64,000 nt of DNA from DASSKP01 sp035695045 (GTDB taxonomy: Bacteria; Actinomycetota; Actinomycetes; JAFAQI01), in assembly GCA_035695045.1 (NCBI GenBank), contig DASSEX010000078.1, positions 62,001 through 126,000 on the forward strand. The letters are read 5' to 3'. The translations under genes were made by a program, and so were the position numbers. The notes under the pieces were generated by a model. That model worked only from the letters and a program-made list of their open reading frames with translations, made no database searches and was not told the origin of the DNA. Shown here one piece after another: positions 21,544 through 30,296 of the stretch (its first letter is position 1; each line of letters opens with the position of its first letter).

Positions 21544-24500
21544 ATGAGCCTCGACGAGCTGACCACCGGGACCAGGGCCGAGGACCTGAGGGTCGAGCCG
21601 TCGCGGACCGACGCCGCCTCACGCCGGATCACGCTCGGGCGGCTCGCCGGGCCGGTCACCTGGTGGTGTATCGGCGCTGCTGCCCTCGCCGCGGTGGGCT
21701 TCGCCCTCGGCACGGTCGTCGCCGGGCGCCTCGCCGTCCGCCCGACCGGCCCGCTTGTCGCCTTGCTCGCCCTGCTCGTGGTCGGCGGGGCGATCCTCGA
21801 CACCGCGAGCCGCGCGGGCTGGGCCGGTGTGGTCGACCGCGCGGAGGGCCGGCTCCGCGGTGACCTGCTGTCGGCAGCGCTGAGCCAGCCGCTGTCCGCG
21901 CTGTCCGAGACGGCGGTCGGCGAGATCCTCGACCGGATCGACGACGACACCCACGAGCTCGGCATGCTGCTGCGGCGGATGGCGTGGGACCTCGTCAAGA
22001 CCGGCCTTCGCGCTCTTCCCATGTGGATCGTCGCCGGGCTGACCTGGTGGCCCGCATGGATCCTGTTCCCCGTCACCGCCGGACTGACGTGGCTCGTGAT
22101 GCGCCGGCCCGCGGCCGAGGTCTCGCGGCTCAAGGTCATCGAGGAGATGGCCTGGACCGACCACGCCGCGGTGATGGAAGAAGGTGTCGCCGCCCGCGAC
22201 GACCTGCGCTCCAGCCTCGGCCAGGCCTACCTGATCCGACGCTGTGCCGAGCTCTCGGCCGCCGTGCACGTCAAGGTCGCCGCGACCTGCCGCGCGGCCG
22301 CGAGCGTCGGCCGCCGGGCCGGGCTCGTCCTGCACGGGCTCCTCGCCGCGACAGCTGTCGCCGGCATCGCGCTTGCCGTCCACGACCACCTGTCCGTCGC
22401 CGAGCTGGTCACGCTGTTCCTCGTCACGACGTCGTTCGTCGGGCAGATCGACATGGTCGCCCGGCACATGCCCGACCTGCAGGAAGGCCTCGGCGCGCTG
22501 ACCCGGCTGCGGTCGATGATGGCCGTCCCCGCCGAGCCGACCGGCGGGCGAGCCGTCCCGTCCGGCACTGTCGCCATCGACGTACGCCGCCTCGACTTCT
22601 CCTATCCGCACGGAACGTTCGCGTTGCGCGACATCGACCTCGAGGTCGCCGCCGGCACGACGGTCGCGCTCGTCGGCCGGACCGGTTCCGGCAAGTCGAC
22701 GCTCGCAGCGCTGCTGTCGCGTGCCGTCGAGCCGCCGCCCGGCAGTGTCTTCGTCGGCGGCGTCGACGTCACGACGATCGACCTGCAACAGCTGCGCAGC
22801 TCGATCGGCGTCGTCACCCAGCGCACGGAGCTGCTTGCCGGCTCCTTCGCCGACAACGTCACTCTCTTCGCGGACATCGCGCGGGCCACCGTCGAGCGCG
22901 CGATCGACGAGCTCGGCCTGACGTCGTGGGTCGCGGGCCTGCCGGACGGCCTCGACACCGTTCTCGGTCCCGGTGGCGCTGCCCTGTCCGCCGGCGAGGA
23001 GCAGCTCGTCGCCTTCGCCCGGCTGCTCGTGCGCGACGTGCAGGTCGTCGTCCTCGACGAGGCCACTGCCCGGATGGACCCGGTCACCGAGGCGCGCGTC
23101 GTCGGCGCCGCCGAGCGCCTGCTCACCGGCCGCACCGGTGTGCTCATCGCCCACCGGCTCTCGACGACCGCGCGCGCCGACACGGTCGCCGTACTCTCCG
23201 GCGGCCGCATCATCCAGCAGGGCGACCGCGCCTCGCTCGCCGAGACGCCGGGGCCGTTCCGCGACCTTCTCGACGCGGCCGGCGACGGCGTCGACGTCGA
23301 TGTCGACGCACTCGACGTCGATCACGCGGTCACGGCGACGGCGCGCCGCACCGGCGACGCTCCGCCCGAGGAGGTGCCCGGCACCGGACCGGGGCTGGCG
23401 CGCAGCACGGTGTCGATGCTGCGAACGCATCCACGCTGGGGGCTCGGCGGCGCCGGGTTGTTCCTCGTGTCCGCGACGACCGGCGCGTGGGGTGCGGTCA
23501 CCGGCTGGGTCTGGGGGCATCTGGTGGCCGACCTGCGCGCCGGCCGCAGCGTCACGTCGCTGACGGTCGCGCTGGTCGCCGTACTGCTCGTCGCACCGAT
23601 CGCGCTCTCGCAAGCCTTCGCCGTCTACCCGCAGTGGTGGTCGGCGGTGTTGCTCCGGGTCCGACAAGCGGTCCTGCGCGGGCAGACGATGCAGCACCGG
23701 TTGCCGCGCACACCGCCGGGCGAGGTCGTCGCGCGCGCGATGGACGCCGACCGGTTCGCGCGGTACGCCGACCGCTGGGTCGACTTCTCCAACGGCATCC
23801 TCATCGTCGCGGTCACGATGATCGTCGGCTGGAGCGTCCTCGCCGGACTGGTGCTCGTCGCCGTCATGGTCGTGTCCGCACTGGCGTCGACCGTCGGCAC
23901 GCCGATCGCCGGGCGGTCCGCCGCTGCATCGTCCACGGCAAGGGCACGGTTCGGCCGGTCGCTGGTGTCGGCGTTGGACGCAGCCCGCACTGTCAAGCTC
24001 GCCGCCGCGACGCCTGCCGTGCATCGGCATCTGCAGCGTGTCGACGCAGGTCGCGTCAGCGCCGCGGTGCGCGAACACCGCGTGCAGGCGATTCTCGACG
24101 GCGTCCCGATCGTCATGGTGCAGTGCGGCGTCGTCGCCGGATGGCTGGTCTACCTCGCCGGTGGCTGGGGTCTTGCCACTGCTCTGCTCGTGACGACGGC
24201 GGTCAACGGCTTCGACTGGTTCGGCCGGGTCGCCGGCTCGGTCATCACCGAGGCTCCGGGGGTACGCGCATGGAAGGACGCCACCTCGCGGCTGGCCGGC
24301 GGCGTCGACCTGATGGCACTGCCGCCCGGCGTCGACCTCGTCCGGGGCGACGCGCCGACCCCGCCACTGCCCCCGAGGACAGCACTGCAGTCGTTGTCCG
24401 TCGTCGACCTCACCGCTGTGCACCCGGACGGCACGATCGGCGTCTCCGACGTCTCGTTCACGGTCGACGCGGGCGAGCTCGTCCTGCTGCTCGGGCCGGT

Positions 24501-25065
24501 CGGCTCCGGCAAGTCGTCACTGCTCGCGTCGCTGGCCGGGCTGGTGCACCACACCGGCCATGTCCGGTGGAACGGTGTCGACGTCGAGGACCCGCAGGTC
24601 TTCCTGCGGCCCGGTCAGGTCGCCTACGTCGCGCAGGTCCCACGCGTGCTGTCCGGCACCTTCGCCGACAACGTGCGCCTCGACCACGACCGGTCGCTCG
24701 ACCGCGCGATCGCCGATGCGCGGCTGTCGTCCGACATCACCGACGCGGGCGGGCTCAACGCGCTCGTCGGCCACCGCGGCGTCCGGCTGTCCGGTGGCCA
24801 GGTGCAACGGCTCGCGTTCGCCCGTGCGCTCGCGACCGAGGCCGAGCTCGTGCTCGCCGACGACGTCTCGTCCGCTCTCGATGCGCGCACCGAGGTCGAG
24901 CTCTGGGATGCGCTGCGCGCCCGCGGCACGACCGTCATCGCGTCGACGTCGAAGCGGGCCGCGCTGCGGCAGGCCGACCGGGTCGTCGTCCTCATGGACG
25001 GTCGCGTCGCCGCCGTGGGCCCCTGGCATCGGCTCGCCGCCGACTGGCAACACCTCGCCGGCTGA
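21544..25065 (+). CDS. Single-chain ABC exporter with two fused permease-ATPase halves
   Basis: 1173-residue type IV ABC exporter in which two half-transporters are fused: TMD1 (~20-330), NBD1 (~345-580), TMD2 (~610-900), NBD2 (~935-1165). NBD1 has Walker A GRTGSGKST (~377), signature LSAGEEQ (~482), Walker B VVVLDEATARMD (~503) and H-loop IAHRLS (~534). NBD2 has Walker A GPVGSGKSS (~982), signature LSGGQVQ (~1082), Walker B LVLADDVSSALD with Asp in place of the catalytic Glu, and IASTSKRAAL where the H-loop His should be. So one composite ATP site looks canonical and the other degenerate. A TAACGT -10-like box lies at 21528-21533, ten bases before the ATG. Substrate unknown; lipid or drug export is typical of the fold. 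Confidence 0.88.
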   Translation: MSLDELTTGTRAEDLRVEPSRTDAASRRITLGRLAGPVTWWCIGAAALAAVGFALGTVVAGRLAVRPTGPLVALLALLVVGGAILDTASRAGWAGVVDRAEGRLRGDLLSAALSQPLSALSETAVGEILDRIDDDTHELGMLLRRMAWDLVKTGLRALPMWIVAGLTWWPAWILFPVTAGLTWLVMRRPAAEVSRLKVIEEMAWTDHAAVMEEGVAARDDLRSSLGQAYLIRRCAELSAAVHVKVAATCRAAASVGRRAGLVLHGLLAATAVAGIALAVHDHLSVAELVTLFLVTTSFVGQIDMVARHMPDLQEGLGALTRLRSMMAVPAEPTGGRAVPSGTVAIDVRRLDFSYPHGTFALRDIDLEVAAGTTVALVGRTGSGKSTLAALLSRAVEPPPGSVFVGGVDVTTIDLQQLRSSIGVVTQRTELLAGSFADNVTLFADIARATVERAIDELGLTSWVAGLPDGLDTVLGPGGAALSAGEEQLVAFARLLVRDVQVVVLDEATARMDPVTEARVVGAAERLLTGRTGVLIAHRLSTTARADTVAVLSGGRIIQQGDRASLAETPGPFRDLLDAAGDGVDVDVDALDVDHAVTATARRTGDAPPEEVPGTGPGLARSTVSMLRTHPRWGLGGAGLFLVSATTGAWGAVTGWVWGHLVADLRAGRSVTSLTVALVAVLLVAPIALSQAFAVYPQWWSAVLLRVRQAVLRGQTMQHRLPRTPPGEVVARAMDADRFARYADRWVDFSNGILIVAVTMIVGWSVLAGLVLVAVMVVSALASTVGTPIAGRSAAASSTARARFGRSLVSALDAARTVKLAAATPAVHRHLQRVDAGRVSAAVREHRVQAILDGVPIVMVQCGVVAGWLVYLAGGWGLATALLVTTAVNGFDWFGRVAGSVITEAPGVRAWKDATSRLAGGVDLMALPPGVDLVRGDAPTPPLPPRTALQSLSVVDLTAVHPDGTIGVSDVSFTVDAGELVLLLGPVGSGKSSLLASLAGLVHHTGHVRWNGVDVEDPQVFLRPGQVAYVAQVPRVLSGTFADNVRLDHDRSLDRAIADARLSSDITDAGGLNALVGHRGVRLSGGQVQRLAFARALATEAELVLADDVSSALDARTEVELWDALRARGTTVIASTSKRAALRQADRVVVLMDGRVAAVGPWHRLAADWQHLAG

Positions 25066-25090
25066 CGCGCGCCCCCAACGCTCTGGCCCT

Positions 25091-25168
25091 GTCGCCGGTC
25101 AGCGGTATCGCCGATCAGCCGTATCGCCGGTCAGCCGTATCGCCGGATAGCGGTATCGCCGGATCAGC
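25091..25168. repeat. 16-bp tandem repeat between convergent genes
   Basis: One 14-base partial unit and four 16-base units (consensus GTATCGCCGGTCAGCC, each copy with one to four changes) in direct tandem. The last unit includes the stop codon of the minus-strand gene at 25164. The array fills most of the 98-bp gap between the ABC exporter and the secreted GH25-like gene. It is too short-spaced for a CRISPR array. Confidence 0.8.
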
Positions 25169-25946
25169 AGTGGGTGTTGGCGTCGTACCCGCTCTGCGCG
25201 TACTGCCCCAGCTGGATCGACCCGCCCGTGAAGCTCGTCGACGTGCAGTTCGCGCGCGCCGTCGAGAGGCTGCCGGTGCCGGCGACCCACACCGGCTGCG
25301 CGACGAACTGCGTGCCCGTGCCGCCGGTGATCTGCTGCCACTGGTACGACGTCGAGTAGATGCCGACCGTCGCAACACCGGAGTCGTGGAGCGCGGCGAC
25401 GGCACCCGCAAGGGCAGCGCGGTCGCTGGCCTGCGCGTCGGCCGTCTGACCGTACGCGGTCTCGAGCGTCTCCCAGGAGTTGCCGGTCTCCACGTCGAGC
25501 CACCACGCGACGGTTCCAGCCGAGGCGGTGACTGCACTCGCGTCGGCGAACGAGTCCTTGGCGGCGTTCCAGCCGTAGTCGTAGGCGCAGGCGGAGCTGT
25601 TGCTGCCGTCGCACGACTGCGGCGAGGTCTGGCCCGTCGGCCAGTAGCTGGAGTACGCCGGCCCCGGGTCGGCGGTGTTGGCATAGAGCGCCGGCGCGTA
25701 GGTCGTCGCCTTCGCCGCCCAGGCCCACTCGGTCGCGAGACACGGGTTGGCGGAGTAGACGCGACCACCGTTGACCCCGACGATGCCGCCGTCGACCTTG
25801 CTCGGCAGCGCCCCGTTGCACTGCGGGTACGAGACGTCGTACGTCGCCGCGGTCGTCGTCTGCTGCTTCTTGCCGGCCTCGGCGGAGGCGGGCATCAGGA
25901 GAGCGGCGACGACGGCGGTCACGGCAACGGTTCGCAGGCTGGGCAC
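25164..25946 (-). CDS. Secreted GH25-like (lysozyme-fold) protein
   Basis: About 260 residues with a signal peptide (TVAVTAVVAALLMPASAEA). The mature part looks like a TIM-barrel hydrolase of the GH25/DUF1906 kind: YDVSYPQCNG at the first strand, GIVGVNGGRVYSANPC, then WWLDVETGNSW containing the Asp-x-Glu pair used in GH25 catalysis, VGIYSTSYQW, VWVAG, and IQLGQYAQSGYDANTHC at the end. Six or more Cys suggest disulfides. The GTG at 25946 is seven bases behind a TAGCGT -10-like hexamer (25954-25959, reverse strand), indicating a leaderless mRNA; the longer frame to 26015 would put extra residues before the signal peptide. Confidence 0.7.
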   Translation of the reverse strand: MPSLRTVAVTAVVAALLMPASAEAGKKQQTTTAATYDVSYPQCNGALPSKVDGGIVGVNGGRVYSANPCLATEWAWAAKATTYAPALYANTADPGPAYSSYWPTGQTSPQSCDGSNSSACAYDYGWNAAKDSFADASAVTASAGTVAWWLDVETGNSWETLETAYGQTADAQASDRAALAGAVAALHDSGVATVGIYSTSYQWQQITGGTGTQFVAQPVWVAGTGSLSTARANCTSTSFTGGSIQLGQYAQSGYDANTHC

Positions 25947-25953
25947 GTCGAGG

Positions 25954-25959
25954 ACGCTA
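25954..25959 (-). promoter_or_regulatory. -10 element of a leaderless promoter
   Basis: TAGCGT on the minus strand, seven bases before the GTG of the secreted GH25-like gene. The same hexamer at the same distance precedes the GTG of the kimA-like gene. Confidence 0.45.
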
Positions 25960-26025
25960 CGCGCCGAATCGGACGTCCGGGCCGAAATCAGGAATTCGCC
26001 CAGACGCCTTGTCATGCGACCGGCT

Positions 26026-27279
26026 TCAGGCCGAGCTGACGGTGATCGAGGGACTCCTGCCGGCGGCGTAGTTGCTGTCCGCCGGCGAGGTTGCGTAGAC
26101 GGAGTAGGTCCCTCTCGGGAAGTCCCTGCTCAGTGACCACGTGCCGTCGGACCTCACGGTGGCGGAGCCGATCTTCCTCGTGCCGGAGGCGTTGTGCCGG
26201 TAGAGGTTGACCAGCGAACCGACCTTGGCCGGCGTCTCGCGCCCCGACGCCCTCAGCTTCTGCGTCGCGGACAGGGTCCTGTCGGCGATCGCCAGCATGA
26301 GCCTGCGCGCGACCTTCACCGTCTTGTTGGCTGACGTCGACGGCGCGAGCGTGTGCGTTCCGTTGAACACCCACTTGTACGTCGTGTTGCGCTTCGGCGT
26401 CTGCTTGCTCGTCGCGACACCGGTCGAGCTCGTGACCACGTCGGCGACCTTGGTGAACGTCGATGCACCGGACTTGCGTGCCATCAGCAGCACGTGCTTT
26501 CCGCCGAGCGCGGCACCGGTGGATCGGGTCAGCTTGGTCCTCAACGTGACCGTGCTGCCGTAGACCACGACGTTCTTCGAGGCGCTGATCGTCAGCGCCG
26601 TGGCCGGCGATGCCTCGAAGTTGATGGTCGTCGCGCCCGCCGTGCCCATCGTCATGTTGTCGATGTAGACCACGCCCGCCATCGCCCCGCTGGAGCAGGT
26701 GTCCATCCAGACGTCTTCCTCGAAGAGATGAACCGTGCCGAACGTCGCGGTGAAGTCCGTCCAGGTCCCCGTGCCCGTGCTGACCAGGTTGCCGGTCGAG
26801 TCCGAGTAGCTGGCCCAGTCGATGCTCGGAGCGGTCAGCAGGTCGGTGGTGGTCCACGTGGCCGTCATCGGTGCCTGGACATAGGCGAGTGTGGTGGTGG
26901 TCCCGTCGTCAGCGACGACATACATCCAGGCGCCTGCAGTCGACCCGGCCGGGGTGTAGCTCGAGAACGACGCGGCGGTCACGTCCGCGACCGTCTTCCC
27001 CGCAGTGTTGAGGTCTTTGTACAGGTCGGCGGCCGAGACCCTCGTGAAGGTGACGCGCAGGCTGCCGGTGCCCAGCGGCGGTGTTCCCGGGCCTTTGACG
27101 TGCACGTAGTCGGGCGCTCCCGATGCCAGCGGGTTGAGGGCGGCGCAGTCACCACTGCCGAAGACGATGCCCGCCGGCATGTTGATCGCGCTGACGACGG
27201 TTGTCGCTTCGGCGATGCCGGGCGTCGCGATGACGACCGCGGCGACGGCAACAGGGACGAAGGTTCGGACTGCGCGCAT
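26026..27279 (-). CDS. Secreted protein with bacterial Ig-like domains
   Basis: 417 residues. A signal peptide (FVPVAVAAVVIATPGIAEA) is followed by a ~190-residue domain without obvious family, containing a YVHVKGPG...LRVTFTRVS beta-rich start and the pair DTCSSGAMAGVVYIDNM, reminiscent of carbohydrate-binding jelly-roll modules. The C-terminal half has two Ig-like repeats, one from ASKNVVVYGSTVTLRTKLTR to TYKWVFNGTHTLAPSTS and one from RTLSATQKLRASG to the end. It lies directly upstream of the GH25-like gene on the same strand; both are probably cell-wall or extracellular proteins. Confidence 0.7.
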   Translation of the reverse strand: MRAVRTFVPVAVAAVVIATPGIAEATTVVSAINMPAGIVFGSGDCAALNPLASGAPDYVHVKGPGTPPLGTGSLRVTFTRVSAADLYKDLNTAGKTVADVTAASFSSYTPAGSTAGAWMYVVADDGTTTTLAYVQAPMTATWTTTDLLTAPSIDWASYSDSTGNLVSTGTGTWTDFTATFGTVHLFEEDVWMDTCSSGAMAGVVYIDNMTMGTAGATTINFEASPATALTISASKNVVVYGSTVTLRTKLTRSTGAALGGKHVLLMARKSGASTFTKVADVVTSSTGVATSKQTPKRNTTYKWVFNGTHTLAPSTSANKTVKVARRLMLAIADRTLSATQKLRASGRETPAKVGSLVNLYRHNASGTRKIGSATVRSDGTWSLSRDFPRGTYSVYATSPADSNYAAGRSPSITVSSA

Positions 27280-27380
27280 GACTGCCTCCGCAACGGCCCT
27301 CGGCGCAATGCCTGTTGCCTAGAGTCTCCGCGCGTAGCGAATCGGAAGGGAATAGCACGTCGTGGCCGGTTGTGCCGGAC

Positions 27381-27396
27381 CACGCCGAACGGCGTG
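27381..27396 (-). terminator. Short hairpin after VOC gene
   Basis: CACGCCG (27381-27387) and CGGCGTG (27390-27396) form a compact hairpin four bases beyond the stop codon of the minus-strand VOC gene, within GG..CC flanks. Confidence 0.5.
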
Positions 27397-27399
27397 CCC

Positions 27400-27822
27400 C
27401 TACGAGGTCGCGGTCGCCCCCTGGGCGACGTAGAGCTCGAGCTGGATGTTGTCCGGGTCACGGAAGGCGATGAGGACCGAGCCGGTCGTCGGCGTCTCGC
27501 TGATGCCGGAGTGGGTGACGCCGGCGGCATCGAGCCGCCCGAGCCACGCCTCGAGCTCCTCACGGCTGGCGACCCCGAACGCGATGTGGTCGAGACCGGT
27601 GCGTCGCTCGTTGAACTCGGCGTCGCCGTCGTCGGAGTTGTGCCGGGTCAGCCCGAGCACGACGCCGCTGGGGTGGCGCATGATCCGCCGGTTGAACGCG
27701 TCGGTGTCATAGGGAAACAGTGGCGCGAAGCCGAGAACCTCGCCGTACCACTGCACGGACTTCTCCAGGTCGCGCACGTTGATCGCGACGTGGTGCAGGC
27801 CGGTGAATGACGTGTCCGCCAT
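27400..27822 (-). CDS. VOC-family (glyoxalase/bleomycin resistance) protein
   Basis: 140 residues forming one vicinal-oxygen-chelate domain: two beta-alpha-beta-beta-beta modules, the first starting HHVAINVRDLEKSVQWYGEVLGF and the second DHIAFGVASREELEAWL. The probable metal ligands are the His of each module start and the Glu in DPDNIQLELYV. This resembles ring-cleavage dioxygenase and glyoxalase relatives, but the substrate is not predictable. The ATG at 27822 has GGGGGA just upstream; longer starts fall in a tandem repeat. Confidence 0.85.
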   Translation of the reverse strand: MADTSFTGLHHVAINVRDLEKSVQWYGEVLGFAPLFPYDTDAFNRRIMRHPSGVVLGLTRHNSDDGDAEFNERRTGLDHIAFGVASREELEAWLGRLDAAGVTHSGISETPTTGSVLIAFRDPDNIQLELYVAQGATATS

Positions 27823-27875
27823 GAACGTCCCCCGTTCCATCGGATGTCGACAGGAAATGTACGACGACCTGGCCG

Positions 27876-27910
27876 GCATGGCGAAGCGGCGCATGGCGAA
27901 GCGGCGCATG
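27876..27910. repeat. 15-bp tandem duplication upstream of VOC gene
   Basis: GCATGGCGAAGCGGC occurs twice head to tail at 27876-27890 and 27891-27905, with a third partial copy. It lies 54 bases upstream of the VOC start in the 168-base gap to the HNH gene. No function is apparent; a slippage duplication is likely. Confidence 0.7.
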
Positions 27911-27990
27911 GCGTCGTGCCTGCCAGGCGCTGCGGTCGACGTGGTGTGCAGGTCGAAGAGAGCGGGTGCTGTCGGCGGCGATGACGAGGA

Positions 27991-29238
27991 TCATGCCGCC
28001 GAGAGATGTCGTATCTGCTGGTGGCCGATCTGGTTGGTCCAGACGAAGCTTCGATCGGGCCCGCGTCTCATCGTCCAGCCGCCCTCGTGCACCAGCCAGT
28101 GGTGGAAAGCACAGAGCCATGCCCCGTTGTCGATCGACGTCCTCCCGCCGAGCGACCACCACTCGATGTGGTGCAGCTCGACGCACCGGCGCCGGCACTT
28201 GGGGAAGGCGCACCGTCCGCCTTGCTCGACGTAGGCGCCGCGGCGTTGCGCCGACGTGAACTGTCGCGACGATCGGCCGATGTCGAGGACCTCGCTCTTC
28301 GACCCGAGCACGACCGGAACAATCTCCGCGTCGCAGGCCAGCCGGCGAGCGGTCTCCGGCGCGACGCGCATCCCGGACGGCAGCCTCAGCCACTGCTCAC
28401 GCACGCGCCCTTCGAGGACGTCGTACGGGATCGTGACCAGCACGCCGACGGGCGATCCTCCGAACCCCGGCTGATCGGCCGCCTCGAGCGAGCGTCGGGC
28501 AATCGTCGCGAGCGCGTCGTGGTCGCGCCGCATCGGTGAGCGGAGGTCGTCAGGCCCCGTCTTCCCGTTGTGCGCGTCGAGCGCCGCGCGCACCAGCTCG
28601 CCGGTCGCCGGGTCGATGAGGCCGGACGCGGAGTAGAAGCCGTCCATCGTCTTCGTCAGACGGAACCCGAGCGCGCCGTTGCGCCGCTCGCGCTGGATGT
28701 CGGACTTCTTGGTGACGCCGAGCGCGGTGAGGATGTCGTCGACCATGTCCTTGACGTCGTCCGGCCCCCCGAAGCGAGCCTGCTCGACCAGCGGACCTTC
28801 GACGGCTTCCCACGCGGCCGGCGGCAGCGACATCAGTGCCGACAGCAGCGCGGAGATGTGCTCCGTGGACAGCTCGCCGGCGTGATAAGCCGCCGTCACG
28901 ATCGGGAAGTTGCCGAGGAAGCGGAGGAACTTCATCCGCCGCCCGGCCTCCGGCTTGGACATCCGGACGTCTTCGCGCAGCCACGACTTCGTGGTCCGCC
29001 CGCAGAGGTCCACCGTCGCGTTGAGGTCGTCGACCGTCTTCAACGCCTGCGTGGTCAGCGCATGCGTCACCGCCTCCAGCTCGAGGCAGGTCTGCGCGTC
29101 GGTGATCGCCTGCTCCTGCGACAGCGACAACGGATCGACGGCGAGCAGCGCCTTCAGCTCACCGAGGATCTCGCCGATCGTGCGGGCCAACGACCTTCGC
29201 CTTCCGGACAGGGAACGAGAAGTGACGCACGTGTCCAA
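27991..29238 (-). CDS. DUF222 / HNH endonuclease (13E12-type)
   Basis: 415 residues. The N-terminal ~270 residues are a DUF222 region (helical, with RTTKSWLREDVRMSKPEAGRR and YHAGELSTEHISALLSAL). The C-terminal HNH nuclease core reads CAFPKCRRRCVELHHIEWWSLGG and then NGAWLCAFHHWLVHE, with a CxxC/HH metal-nucleotide site intact. These genes are multi-copy in many actinobacterial genomes and include the mycobacterial 13E12 repeat family; their role is unclear. The frame starts at a TTG; a second TTG at 29190 is possible. Confidence 0.85.
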   Translation of the reverse strand: MDTCVTSRSLSGRRRSLARTIGEILGELKALLAVDPLSLSQEQAITDAQTCLELEAVTHALTTQALKTVDDLNATVDLCGRTTKSWLREDVRMSKPEAGRRMKFLRFLGNFPIVTAAYHAGELSTEHISALLSALMSLPPAAWEAVEGPLVEQARFGGPDDVKDMVDDILTALGVTKKSDIQRERRNGALGFRLTKTMDGFYSASGLIDPATGELVRAALDAHNGKTGPDDLRSPMRRDHDALATIARRSLEAADQPGFGGSPVGVLVTIPYDVLEGRVREQWLRLPSGMRVAPETARRLACDAEIVPVVLGSKSEVLDIGRSSRQFTSAQRRGAYVEQGGRCAFPKCRRRCVELHHIEWWSLGGRTSIDNGAWLCAFHHWLVHEGGWTMRRGPDRSFVWTNQIGHQQIRHLSAA

Positions 29239-29328
29239 AGGCGAGCAGATGAGCGAGAGTTCTCTGCGTCGCGTCTATTAGAACATATGTTCGAACACAC
29301 GTCAACTACCTGTGCAGAAGAATGTGCG

Positions 29329-30228
29329 TCAGATCCGCTCGAGCTCCGCGCCGTCGAACAGCGGCGCCATCGAGTACGTCGCCACGTCCGCGGCAAGCTC
29401 GCCCTCGGTGACCGCAGGCGCAGCGATCGACTCCGCCGCGGCCAACACATGCGGCAGCTGGTCGATCGCCGACGAGGAGTCGAGAAACAGTCCGGGCCGG
29501 CCCAGCACGAACCGCACCGCGCGGGCGATTGCGTCCGGGTCGGTCAACGGCTCGTACCAGCTCTGTCGCTTCTCCCCCGGCTCCCGCTTCGTCGGCCAGC
29601 GACGGCGAGCGATCGACTTGATCGTCTGCACGGCGACGCCGCGCTCGGCACACAACGACAGCAGCCGCTCCACGTCCCCGCGATAACGCGCGTCCTGCAG
29701 CAGCGTGTAGTTGTAAGGAAGCAGGACCGAGTCGTAGTCGAACCGCTCCAAGCTGCGCAGGTGCATCCCTGCGATGCGCAAGCCGTGACCCGTGACGCCG
29801 ATGAACCGGACGAGCCCTTCGTCGCGCGCCTGCTGCAGTGCCTCGAGCGCGCCACCGCGACCGTGCGCGACATCCCACTCGTCTTCCTCGACGAGGTTGT
29901 GCAGCTGGATCATGTCGACACCGTCGACACCGAGCCGCTCCAGTGACCGTTCCAGTCCGGCGCGCGCCCCGTCCCCGGCGCGCTCGTGCGTCTTCGTCGC
30001 GAGGAAGAACGTGCCCGGATGCTGCGCGAGCCACGGTGCGATCCGCAGCTCGGCATCGCCGTAGTCGGCTGCCGTGTCGATGTGGTTCACACCGTGTTCG
30101 AGCAGCAGGGGCAACAGCCGGTCGGCCGTCTCCTGGTCCGCACGCGCGACGCCGGCTGCGCCGAAGATCACCCGCGAGCTGTCGTGTCCGGTCCGGCCGA
30201 AAGGCGCGCGCTCGATCACGAGCGTCAC
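29329..30228 (-). CDS. Aldo/keto reductase
   Basis: 299-residue NADPH-dependent oxidoreductase of the AKR TIM-barrel type. The catalytic tetrad is visible: Asp and Tyr in HIDTAADYGDAE, Lys in FLATKTHERAG, His in MIQLHNLVEED. The C-terminal cofactor part (VRFVLGRPGLFLDSSSA) is somewhat divergent. The GTG at 30228 fits the family's N-terminus; GTG 30219 is an alternative. It diverges from the LuxR gene at 30297 across only 68 bases, so they may be regulated together. Confidence 0.85.
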   Translation of the reverse strand: MTLVIERAPFGRTGHDSSRVIFGAAGVARADQETADRLLPLLLEHGVNHIDTAADYGDAELRIAPWLAQHPGTFFLATKTHERAGDGARAGLERSLERLGVDGVDMIQLHNLVEEDEWDVAHGRGGALEALQQARDEGLVRFIGVTGHGLRIAGMHLRSLERFDYDSVLLPYNYTLLQDARYRGDVERLLSLCAERGVAVQTIKSIARRRWPTKREPGEKRQSWYEPLTDPDAIARAVRFVLGRPGLFLDSSSAIDQLPHVLAAAESIAAPAVTEGELAADVATYSMAPLFDGAELERI

Positions 30229-30296
30229 CCTATTGCCGGGCCGGACCTCGCCGCCGCACACGAACATCGGCCCAGATGACTGCAAGACTGGCCGCT

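Noticed and set aside
25091..25168. Possible CRISPR array
   Set aside because: Units are contiguous 16-mers without spacers, and no cas genes are present.
27991..29238. HNH gene as a mobile homing endonuclease or part of an intron
   Set aside because: DUF222/HNH genes are stand-alone chromosomal families in Actinomycetota; there is no intron structure, interrupted gene or repeat at its ends.
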